DNA of 34,682 bases from an uncultured Planctomycetia bacterium. GTDB taxonomy: Bacteria > Planctomycetota > UBA1135 > GCA-002686595. The stretch spans positions 1 to 34,682 of the forward strand of contig CALFYL010000179.1 in NCBI GenBank assembly GCA_937952135.1, read 5' to 3'. Below the pieces are notes generated by a model, which did no database searches, had not been told where the DNA came from, and saw only the letters and a list, made by a program, of their open reading frames with translations. The number at the start of each line of letters is the position of its first letter. Within the stretch, counting starts at the first letter, position 1. Positions 1 through 8,453 of this stretch are shown here, one piece after another. The translations under genes were made by a program, and so were the position numbers.

Positions 1-1882
<1,882 letters not shown>

Positions 1883-2102
1883 GAGCGTCTAGAGTGTCCT
1901 TGATGCTTCGGGATCGGTCGGGTCCCCCAGCCGTGGCGCGGCGGCCGCGCGCTCCCGAAGGGCCGAACATTCAAAACTCTGCGGCGCGGCGAGGGAAGGG
2001 CGCAGTCCGAACGGGCTGGTCCGTCGAGCTGGCAGGCGGGGGGCCTTTGTAGCCCACGCGGCGCCCCGGAACCGTCGCCGCGGCCGGAAAAAGTCGGGCC
2101 TT
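1883..2102. other. Intergenic spacer upstream of secA
   Basis: This 220-bp gap separates the end of the response-regulator gene from the secA start on the same strand. It must hold the secA leader and probably a promoter, but I could not fix convincing -35/-10 boxes. No small ORF or strong hairpin stands out. Confidence 0.4.
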
Positions 2103-2945
2103 TCAGCCCCGCGAGCGTTGCATTTGCGCTAACTCGCGCACCATCCGGAACAGCGGCTCGCGCGCATAGGGCTTGCGCAACACCGCATCGATCTGCGGCA
2201 GGCGCACCAACTCGATCTTCGACGCCGTGGCCATCAGCACGGGCAAGGAGGCGGTGCGCGGGTTGGCGCGCAACGCCGCCAGCACGGCGCGTCCGTCCAT
2301 GCCGGGCAGTTCGTAGTCGAGGATCACCACGTCGGGCAGCGGATCGCGCGCGAGCTCCGCCAGCGCCATCTCGCCGGTGTGCGCGAGGCGGCACTGGTAG
2401 CCGCGCGCGCGGAGCAGCGAGCGGAGCCCGAAGGCCACCGTCAGGTTGTCGTCGACCAGCAGCACGAGCACGCCCTTGTCGTCCTCGCGCTCGGAGGGCG
2501 CGAGCGATTCGCACAGCGCGCGCAGGTCGTCGAGGGTCGGCAGCCCCGACATGCGCCAACACGCTTCGATCGAGGCGCCGAGGTCCCGGTTGTAGTCCTT
2601 GAGCGCGAGCCACGCGAGGTAGTCGGGCGCGTCGGGATTCACTTCGAGGTTGTCGTGCGTGTCGACCGTGAAGAAGTACTCCTCGGCGACGAGGTACTCC
2701 TCGAGCACGAACTTCATGAACGGATAGCGGTGGTTGCCGAGCTGCAGCGAGTAGCGGTGTCCGCCCTCGATCTCGCAGGCGCTGTCGCGCGGCAGCTTCT
2801 CGAGCAGCTCCTCGATGCTCGCCGGACCGATCCAGTGCGCCGACGTGAACGGCGGCGCGGTCGAGCAGCTCGGCGGGTACGCGTACTTGATGTACACGTC
2901 GATGGCGCGGCGAACGTGCGCGGGAGTCAGCTCGTTCAGGCGCAT
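2103..2945 (-). CDS. Response regulator with unfamiliar N-terminal domain and C-terminal receiver
   Basis: The protein has 280 residues. Residues about 158-278 form a CheY-like receiver. They carry the acidic pair D165-D166 in LLVDDN, the phospho-acceptor D210 in VILDYELPGMDG, a Thr at 240 and the conserved Lys at 258 in LRKPY. All residues needed for phosphotransfer are therefore present. The receiver is at the C-terminus and no DNA-binding or enzymatic output domain follows. The first ~150 residues match no family I recognise. They are rich in aromatic and acidic residues and may be the output or partner-binding module. The ATG start lies 25 nt from the end of pyrD, which suggests cotranscription with lspA and pyrD, although no functional link is evident. 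No cognate histidine kinase is in the window. Confidence 0.85.
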   Translation of the reverse strand: MRLNELTPAHVRRAIDVYIKYAYPPSCSTAPPFTSAHWIGPASIEELLEKLPRDSACEIEGGHRYSLQLGNHRYPFMKFVLEEYLVAEEYFFTVDTHDNLEVNPDAPDYLAWLALKDYNRDLGASIEACWRMSGLPTLDDLRALCESLAPSEREDDKGVLVLLVDDNLTVAFGLRSLLRARGYQCRLAHTGEMALAELARDPLPDVVILDYELPGMDGRAVLAALRANPRTASLPVLMATASKIELVRLPQIDAVLRKPYAREPLFRMVRELAQMQRSRG

Positions 2946-2970
2946 GGAGCGGGGCTCGGGGCGTTCTCGA

Positions 2971-3927
2971 TCAGTGCTCGCGGGCGAGCACGGGCGTGCA
3001 GGCCGCCGCGCCCGCGCCGGCGCGCAGGACGCCGATACGCGTGCGCACGTCGTCGAAACCGGCGTCGTCGAGCAGCCGCGACAGCTCCGCCGGCAGCCGC
3101 GCGATGTTCGACGGATCGCTGAAGCAAGAAGTTCCCACCTGCACCGCGCTGCAACCGACGGCGAGGAACTCGAGCACGTCGTTCGCGTTCGCGACGCCGC
3201 CGCAGCCGATCACGGGGATCGACACGGCGCTCGCGCACTGCCACGCGCAGCGCAGCGCCACGGGTTTCACCGCCACGCCCGAGTAGCCCCCCATCACGGT
3301 GTTGATGCCCGGCTTGCCCGTGCGCCAGTCGACCGCGAGGCCGAGGAGCGTGTTGACCGCCGTCACCGCGTCCGCGCCGCCGGCCTCGACCGCGCGCGCG
3401 ATCTCGCCGATGTCGGACACGTTGGGGCTGAGCTTCGCGAACAGCGGCTTGCGCGTCGCCGCGCGCACCTTGCGAAGCACGGCCTCGGCCATGCGCGCGT
3501 CGGTGGCGAAGGGCAGCTTGCCGCCCTGCACGTTCGGGCACGAGAGGTTGACCTCGAGCGCATCGATGCCCTCTTCGCCGTCGAGCCGCGCCGCGAGCTC
3601 GGCGAAGTCCTCGACGCGTTCGCCGCCGATGTTCGTCACCACGAGGCAGTTCGCGGCGCGCATCTGCGGCGCGATCTCGCGCAGGTAGGAGTCGATGCCG
3701 CGGTTCTCGAGTCCGATCGAGTTCAGCAGGCCCGCTTCGGTTTCGCAGATGCGCGGCAGCGGATTGCCCGGCCGCGGGGCGAGCGTGACGGTCTTGCTCA
3801 CCAGCCCGCCGAGCAGCTCGGGCGGGGCGAAATGCTGCATTTCCAGCCCGTGGCCGAAGGTGCCGGAGGCGGACAGCACGGGGTTGCGCAGCTCGAGCCC
3901 CGCGAGCGATACAGCGAGCCTAGCCAT
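2971..3927 (-). CDS. pyrD: Dihydroorotate dehydrogenase, class 1B-like catalytic subunit
   Basis: PyrD oxidises dihydroorotate to orotate, the fourth step of UMP synthesis, using FMN in a TIM barrel. The 318-residue protein has the class 1 signature NLSCPN with the catalytic Cys at 130. It also has the early Lys in SKTVT, KLSPN (Lys165), the AVNT loop, GGYSG and the phosphate-binding IGCGG and VQVGT loops near the end. A cysteine as catalytic base and the absence of an N-terminal membrane helix exclude the class 2 (quinone-linked) enzyme. The PVLSASGTFGHG start region is typical of class 1B enzymes, which normally pair with a PyrK electron-transfer subunit; no pyrK lies nearby. The ATG at 3927 has an AGG about 10 nt upstream. 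The gene lies 42 nt downstream of lspA. Confidence 0.95.
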   Translation of the reverse strand: MARLAVSLAGLELRNPVLSASGTFGHGLEMQHFAPPELLGGLVSKTVTLAPRPGNPLPRICETEAGLLNSIGLENRGIDSYLREIAPQMRAANCLVVTNIGGERVEDFAELAARLDGEEGIDALEVNLSCPNVQGGKLPFATDARMAEAVLRKVRAATRKPLFAKLSPNVSDIGEIARAVEAGGADAVTAVNTLLGLAVDWRTGKPGINTVMGGYSGVAVKPVALRCAWQCASAVSIPVIGCGGVANANDVLEFLAVGCSAVQVGTSCFSDPSNIARLPAELSRLLDDAGFDDVRTRIGVLRAGAGAAACTPVLAREH

Positions 3928-3969
3928 GGCCGCTCAACCTAGCCCTGTTCCGTCGGACCGGCAACGCGC

Positions 3970-4554
3970 TCAAGTGCGTGCGGCCTCGCCCGTCGCGACC
4001 GACTCGTCCGCTTCCTTGGTGAGGAAGCTCGCGGCGAGCAACAACACGGCGCCGACCGTGATGCAGGCGTCCGCCACGTTGAAGGTCGGGAAGTGCCAAT
4101 CCCACTTCGCGAAGTACACGTCCAGGAAGTCGCGCACCTCGCCGAAGCTGCGGCCCTCGGGCGGCGGCAGGAACAGGTTGTCGTAGAGGTTGCCGATGGC
4201 GCCCGCCAGGATGAGCGTCAGCGAGGTCGCGAGGGCGCGGCGCTCGCGCGGCGTGGTCACGACCAGCCACAGCAGGAACAGCACCGCGAGGCAGCGGCCG
4301 CCGACGAGCATCCACGGCGGAAGCTTGTCGAAGCCCCAGGCCATGCCCGGGTTCGTCGTGAGGTAGAAGGCGAACCAGTCGCCGAAGATGCGGTAGCGCT
4401 CGTGCCCGTGCGCGTCGCGCTCGAGCACGCCTTCGGGGCGCGGAGCGAGCCACGCGAACACCGCCGCCTTGCTCCACAGGTCGGCGACGACTAGCGCCGC
4501 GGCCGCCGAGAGCCGCACGAGGAGCGTGCCCCAGCCAGGTTTGGCCGAACTCAC
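3970..4554 (-). CDS. lspA: Lipoprotein signal peptidase II
   Basis: LspA is a polytopic aspartyl protease of the cytoplasmic membrane that removes the signal peptide from diacylglyceryl-modified prolipoproteins. The protein (about 194 residues) has four hydrophobic segments and the family motifs: the TTNPGMAWG loop, AGAIGNLYDN with one catalytic Asp, and FNVADACI with the other (about D125 and D162). It is somewhat longer than the usual ~160-170 residues because of a longer periplasmic loop after the first helix and an insertion between the two Asp motifs. I chose the GTG at 4554 because GTGAGG sits 8 nt upstream. A GTG at 4563 would add three residues and has no such site. It is followed by pyrD after about 40 nt. 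The family assignment is firm. Confidence 0.93.
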   Translation of the reverse strand: MSSAKPGWGTLLVRLSAAAALVVADLWSKAAVFAWLAPRPEGVLERDAHGHERYRIFGDWFAFYLTTNPGMAWGFDKLPPWMLVGGRCLAVLFLLWLVVTTPRERRALATSLTLILAGAIGNLYDNLFLPPPEGRSFGEVRDFLDVYFAKWDWHFPTFNVADACITVGAVLLLAASFLTKEADESVATGEAART

Positions 4555-4563
4555 GCGCTGCAC

Positions 4564-4807
4564 CTCACGCGCGACGCTTCACGGCCGATTCGACTCAGCC
4601 AGCCGTCCCCACTGCGCGCCGCGAAGTCGAGTTCGCTCCGTTCTCGCGCGTGCGCTCGCGCAAGCCGGGAACGCGCTGGAACTCCAGCGGTAGCTTCGCG
4701 CGCCGGATGCGAGTTCGAGGAGCTCAAGGGGCCGTGGACGACGGGCTGTCGGCGAGCGATGGTGCGGCGACGAATTGCGGCGGCGCGAGGGACTTCCGCG
4801 CGTGACT
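4564..4807. other. Intergenic spacer between the dksA-like gene and lspA
   Basis: This 244-bp gap lies downstream of the DksA-like gene and upstream of lspA, both on the minus strand. It should contain the lspA leader and possibly a terminator. I saw no strong hairpin with a T-run and no convincing ORF. Confidence 0.35.
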
Positions 4808-5188
4808 TCAGCCGGTCCAGCGTTCGGCCTGGCGCTGGCAGTCGATGCACAAGCGCGCGTACGGCACCGCGCGCAGGCGGTCCTTCGCGATCGCGTTCTC
4901 GCAGGTCTCGCACTGGCCGAAGCTGCCTTGCTGGATGCGCTCGAGCGCCTCGAGGACTTCCGCCATCGTGTTCTCGTCCCGCTCCATCAGGCGCAGGTTG
5001 AACTCCTGGTAGTAGCCGTCCGCGGTGTCCCCGGCCTTCGACTCGGCGTCGTGGTTGCCGTTCTGGCCGAAGGCTTCTTCGTGCAACTGCGAGAGATCGC
5101 CCGAGAGCATCGCGCGCAGCTTCGAAAGGCTGGCTTTGAACTCTTCGAGGTCCTTGGCGTTGAACTTGGCGGGCTTCTTGTTGGGCAT
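4808..5188 (-). CDS. DksA/TraR-type C4 zinc-finger protein
   Basis: The protein has 126 residues. It begins with a long charged helical region (residues about 10-85, a likely coiled coil) and ends in a C4 zinc finger: C93 and C96 in GQCETCENAI, C114 and C117 in RLCIDCQ. This is the DksA/TraR layout, in which the coiled coil enters the RNA polymerase secondary channel. In E. coli DksA the tip carries D71 and D74; here D54-T-A-D57 followed by GYYQE occupies the same kind of position, so the two acidic residues are kept while the rest of the DxxDxA motif differs. The ATG at 5188 has GAGG about 10 nt upstream. The same frame is open far upstream, but that stretch is Arg-rich and not protein-like. 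Whether it responds to ppGpp like true DksA cannot be told. Confidence 0.88.
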   Translation of the reverse strand: MPNKKPAKFNAKDLEEFKASLSKLRAMLSGDLSQLHEEAFGQNGNHDAESKAGDTADGYYQEFNLRLMERDENTMAEVLEALERIQQGSFGQCETCENAIAKDRLRAVPYARLCIDCQRQAERWTG

Positions 5189-5412
5189 CCCTGGGAATCC
5201 TCGCGCTGCTGCAATCCTCGCGCTGCACGCCGGAACGCGGCGGCCGGGCCCTCTCCGGCTCGCCAACCCCTTGGAGACAGCCTGCGAGAGGGCGGAGGAA
5301 GATAGCCACTCGCCCTCCCTAGTCAAGCGCAATCGGCCGCGAACGTGAGGGTTGGAGTCACCGCGCGCGACGGGTGCTTGCGGCGCGGCGGCCGACTCGC
5401 GAGGCTCGCCCC
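5189..5412. other. Divergent promoter region, dksA-like gene / recombinase
   Basis: About 220 bp between divergently transcribed genes, so it should hold promoters for both directions. The dksA-side ribosome site (GAGG) is at its left end and the recombinase GAGG at about 5399-5402. No -10/-35 boxes could be assigned with confidence. Confidence 0.35.
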
Positions 5413-6354
5413 GTGACCGGCAAGCAAACTTCGCGGCCCGCGGCGCGCACGCCGCTCCCGCCGGCGTGGGCGCTCGAACTGCGCGAGTTCCTCGAAGCCG
5501 CCCGCGTGGAGGCCGGGGCCGCGCGCAACACGCTGACCGCCTACCGTCGCGACCTCGAACGCGCGGCGCGCTTCTTCGCCCAGCGCGGGCTCGGCGCCTG
5601 GAACTCGGTGCAGGCCGACGATGTGGTCGATCATCTGGACGCCTTGCGCGCGATGGGCGCCGCCGACGCGAGCGTCGCGCGCGCGCTGTCCGCACTTCGC
5701 ATGCTGCTCCGCTTCCTCGTAGGCGAGGGCCGCCTGCGCGTCGATCCTTGCGCGCGACTCAGTGCGCCGATCCTGCGTCGCGCGCTGCCCGGCGCGCTGA
5801 CCGTCGACGAGGTGGAGGCGCTGCTCGCGGCGCCCGCGGGAACAAGCTGGCGCGACCTGCGCGATCGCGCGCTGCTCGAGGTGCTTTACGCGAGCGGCGC
5901 GCGCGTTAGCGAAGCGGTCGGGCTGCGCATCGAGGACTGGAGTCGCGACTTGCGCGTGCTGCGACTCCACGGCAAAGGCGGCAAGACGCGCATCGTGCCC
6001 TTCGGCGAACGCTGCGACGCGGCCCTTCGCGCCTGGGTGTTCGGCGCGCGGGCGGCGATGCCGGCCGCGAGTCAGCGCGCCGAGGTGTTCCTCACGCGCG
6101 GGGGCGCGCCACTCGACCGCACGAACGCGTGGCGGCGCGTGAAGCACGCGGCCCTGGTCGCCGGAATCCGCTCGCGCGTGACGCCGCACGTGCTGCGCCA
6201 CTCGTTCGCGACCCACATGATCGAAGGCGGCGGAGACCTGCGCGCGGTGCAGGAACTCCTCGGCCACGCGTCGATCCGCACGACCGAGATCTATACCCAC
6301 CTCGACCACGAGCACGTGCTCGCGCTGCACCGGCTGCACCATCCGCGGGCCTGA
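5413..6354 (+). CDS. Tyrosine site-specific recombinase, XerC/XerD type
   Basis: This family cuts and rejoins DNA through a tyrosine; XerC/XerD resolve chromosome dimers at dif. The 313-residue product has a SAM-like N-terminal core-binding domain (about 20-105) and a full catalytic domain. All catalytic residues are present: R164 (SGARVSEAVGL), K188 (HGKGGKTR), H259 and R262 (TPHVLRHSFATH), H285 (LLGHASI) and the nucleophile Y294 (TEIYTHL). The length and the TPHVLRHSFATH...DLRAVQELLGHASI block are XerD-like and point to a housekeeping recombinase, not a phage integrase; no att repeats or cargo genes flank it. I chose the GTG at 5413 because GAGG lies about 9 nt upstream. An in-frame GTG at 5374 would add 13 residues. 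Confidence 0.92.
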   Translation: MTGKQTSRPAARTPLPPAWALELREFLEAARVEAGAARNTLTAYRRDLERAARFFAQRGLGAWNSVQADDVVDHLDALRAMGAADASVARALSALRMLLRFLVGEGRLRVDPCARLSAPILRRALPGALTVDEVEALLAAPAGTSWRDLRDRALLEVLYASGARVSEAVGLRIEDWSRDLRVLRLHGKGGKTRIVPFGERCDAALRAWVFGARAAMPAASQRAEVFLTRGGAPLDRTNAWRRVKHAALVAGIRSRVTPHVLRHSFATHMIEGGGDLRAVQELLGHASIRTTEIYTHLDHEHVLALHRLHHPRA

Positions 6355-6426
6355 TTCCAGCTCGGATCGGGTCTCGGACGCGGCCTCGATGGCGCAGCGG
6401 CCGAAGTCGCGCTAACGTCGGCCGGC

Positions 6427-7200
6427 ATGCCCGCGACCCTGCGCAAGCTCATCGTCGGCGCTTTGCTGGTCCTCGGATTCGTCTACTTCGCGCTCGTGCG
6501 CGACGACGCGTCGGAGGACGGCCTGGTGCTGTGGAGCGTCGACGAAGCGGAAGCGGCGGAAGCGGCGCTCGACGCACCGGCCCCCGACGCACCGGTAGTG
6601 GACGCGGCGGCGGTCGACGGCGAACAGGTGCGCCCCGACGTCGTCGGCGACCGACCGCAGGTCGTGTTCGGCCGCGTGCTGCGCGCCGACGGTGAAGAGC
6701 TCGGCGGCGCCGAGGTGCGTCGCTCGCATCCGTACCTCGCGACGCTCACGGCGCGCGCCGACGCGAGCGGCCGTTTCCAGATGAACGTCGAAGCGGCGCG
6801 CGGCGTGTTCGAGCTGGTCGACGAGAATTGGGTGCTGCTCGGCGGTCGCCGGCACCTCGAGCCCGATCGCGCCGAGGAGTACCTGCTCGTCGCCGCGCCG
6901 CGCGGACAGATCGTCGGACGCGTTCTCGACTCGAGCGGCGCCCCGCTCGCGGACGTGCTCGTGCGCTTGAGCCCGCCTTCGGACGCGCTCGTGCCCTTCG
7001 GCGTCGCGACGCCGCCGATCGAGCTCGAATCGTGGCGTGTCTGGACCGGCGCCGAGGGCGGTTTTCGATTCCACGAAGCGCCGCTCATGCCGGGGGTCGC
7101 GGTCGAAGCCGAAGCTCCGGGCCGCGAGCCCGCGCGGGCGACGGTCTCCTTCGAAGCCGGCCGCGCCGAGCTCGAGTTGCGCCTGGAACCCCTCGACTGA
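6427..7200 (+). CDS. Membrane-anchored protein with two carboxypeptidase-regulatory-like domains
   Basis: The protein has 257 residues. Residues about 5-25 form one hydrophobic segment (LIVGALLVLGFVYFALV) that fits an uncleaved anchor with the rest outside the cytoplasm. An Ala/Asp/Val-rich low-complexity linker follows (about 30-75). After it come two units reading like the transthyretin-like carboxypeptidase-regulatory fold: VVFGRVLRADGEELGGAEV...ADASGRFQMN at about 78-120 and QIVGRVLDSSGAPLADVLV...TGAEGGFRFHEAP at about 160-225. Such domains usually act as beta-sandwich spacers or binding modules; no catalytic motif is visible. The ATG at 6427 lacks a strong ribosome site. It lies 72 nt after the recombinase and 121 nt before the TlpA-like selenoprotein gene, on the same strand. 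Specific function unknown. Confidence 0.75.
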   Translation: MPATLRKLIVGALLVLGFVYFALVRDDASEDGLVLWSVDEAEAAEAALDAPAPDAPVVDAAAVDGEQVRPDVVGDRPQVVFGRVLRADGEELGGAEVRRSHPYLATLTARADASGRFQMNVEAARGVFELVDENWVLLGGRRHLEPDRAEEYLLVAAPRGQIVGRVLDSSGAPLADVLVRLSPPSDALVPFGVATPPIELESWRVWTGAEGGFRFHEAPLMPGVAVEAEAPGREPARATVSFEAGRAELELRLEPLD

Positions 7201-7321
7201 GCCCGCACGCTGGAACTCGCCGGCCTTCACAGATGGGAGCTTCCGCGCGAGCTTGGTAGGCTGAACTCGTGTTCGATCGCACGGACGCACCGCATTCCGA
7301 TCCTGCTCTGGAGAAATCGAG

Positions 7322-8335
7322 ATGAGAATCCCCGCACTCACGACGAGTCTGCTCGGCGCCACGGCGCTGGTCGCGTTCGCGCGTCCCGCCGCGGTCGAGG
7401 CCGAAGTCGGCGCGCCCGCTCCGAATGTCGTCGCCACGGAGTGGTTCAACCACATCGGCGCGGACTTCGACCTTGCGAGCCTCAAGGGCCAGGCTGTCGT
7501 GTTGGAGTTCTGGGCCACCTGGTGAGGCCCCTGCCGTGGGGCGTGGCCCCACCTCGAAAAACTGCAAGCCGAATACGGTGAAAAGGGCCTCGTGGTCCTC
7601 GCCATCTCGGACGAGACGTCCGAACTGGTCGCTCCGTATGTCGACGAACTCGGCCTGACCATCAAGGTCGCGGCGGGCTCGACTTCGTTCGGCGCCTACG
7701 GTGTGCCCCACCGACCGCGGACCTACCTCGTCGACGCTTCCGGGAAGCTGGCCTGGAAGGGACAGCCCAGCGAACTGAGCGACTCTGAGGTCGAAGCGGC
7801 GCTCAAGGGCGCGAAGCCGCGTTCTGCGAACTTCCTCGCCTTCACGCCGGCGACGGCGGCCGAAGGGCGCGTCGAGGCGCAACTCAAGTCCATCGAGCAA
7901 GGCAAGCTCGGCAAGGCGCACGCCGCGCTGACCGCCCTCGCTGCGGACGACAAGGCGACCGACGCCGAGAAGACCGGCGCCGCGGCTTTGGTGGCCGAGA
8001 TCGACGCGCACGTCGGTGCGCTGGTGCAGCAAGCCGAGCGCTTCACGAAGTCGCGCGACGTGCAAAAGTCGGTGCTGATCTACGACGGGCTCGCCAAGGA
8101 GTTCGGCGCGGCCAAGCACGGCGCCGACGCGAAGGCGAAGGCCGAAGAGATCCGCAAGGACGAGACGCTTTCGAAGGAACTCGCCGCGGCGGAAGCCTTC
8201 GAGAAGACGCGCGCTTCGGTTTCCAAGCTGGGCACGACCAAGGCGCGCGAGAAGTGGAAGGACTTCGCCGAGAAGTACAAGGGCACCCGCGCCGGCGAAC
8301 GCGCCATGGCCGTGGCCCGGCCGGCGAAGAAGTGA
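7322..8335 (+). CDS. TlpA/thioredoxin-fold selenoprotein with UGPC active site (in-frame UGA = Sec68)
   Basis: I read this as one 337-residue gene with UGA at 7523-7525 decoded as selenocysteine. Residues 1-28 look like a signal peptide ending in an Ala-rich site, so the protein is exported. The TlpA-type redoxin domain (about 30-160) has VVLEFWATW, then U68-G-P-C71, then RGAWPHLEKLQ, LVVLAIS and the cis-proline loop GVPHRPRTYLVD (P129). The UGA falls exactly where TlpA/ResA proteins have the first cysteine of WATWCGPC. The frame on both sides is the same and no other stop occurs, so no frameshift is needed. A hairpin follows at SECIS spacing. Residues about 165-337 form a charged helical tail of unknown role. 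The start is ATG with GGAG about 7 nt upstream. Other TGA codons here are ordinary stops, including this gene's own. Likely role: envelope thiol-disulfide oxidoreductase or reductase. The alternative is a recent TGC/TGT-to-TGA nonsense mutation or sequencing error. Confidence 0.85.
7523..7555 (+). promoter_or_regulatory. Putative bacterial SECIS element beginning at the UGA codon
   Basis: Directly after UGA (7523-7525), bases 7536-7542 (GUGGGGC) pair perfectly with 7546-7552 (GCCCCAC), leaving a GUG loop at 7543-7545. Seventeen bases separate UGA from the loop, and the first loop base is G. Both fit the published bacterial SECIS model: apical loop about 16-37 nt after UGA with a G among its first two bases. 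GAGG (7524-7527) can also pair with CCUC (7552-7555) in a competing or extended lower stem. The stem is read by SelB in known systems. It uses codons CGT and GGG, which are less common than CGC and GGC in neighbouring genes. Confidence 0.75.
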
Positions 8336-8369
8336 GCGACGCGCGCACGCGCGCGCGCCTCGATCGTCC

Positions 8370-8405
8370 GCAGCGCCGTTCGTCGGAAACGACGGGCGGC
8401 GCTGC
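8370..8405. terminator. Bidirectional hairpin terminator between the selenoprotein gene and uvrB
   Basis: A 16-bp stem (8370-8385 with 8390-8405, including two G-U pairs in the centre when read on the plus strand) is closed by a GAAA tetraloop at 8386-8389. A T-rich TCGTTTG stretch follows. It lies midway between two convergent genes, where it could end transcription from both sides. Confidence 0.75.
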
Positions 8406-8453
8406 TCGTTTGTGCGAGCCCTGCGCGGCTCGACTTCGAACGAAGGAGTGCGC

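Noticed and set aside
5374..6354. Integrase of a mobile element
   Set aside because: Length and motifs match housekeeping XerC/D recombinases, and no att repeats, tRNA or cargo genes flank it.
7526..8335. A separate shorter gene starting at GTG 7592
   Set aside because: It would begin inside the thioredoxin fold, without the active site or a signal peptide, and no ribosome site precedes it. The same-frame upstream part supplies exactly what is missing.
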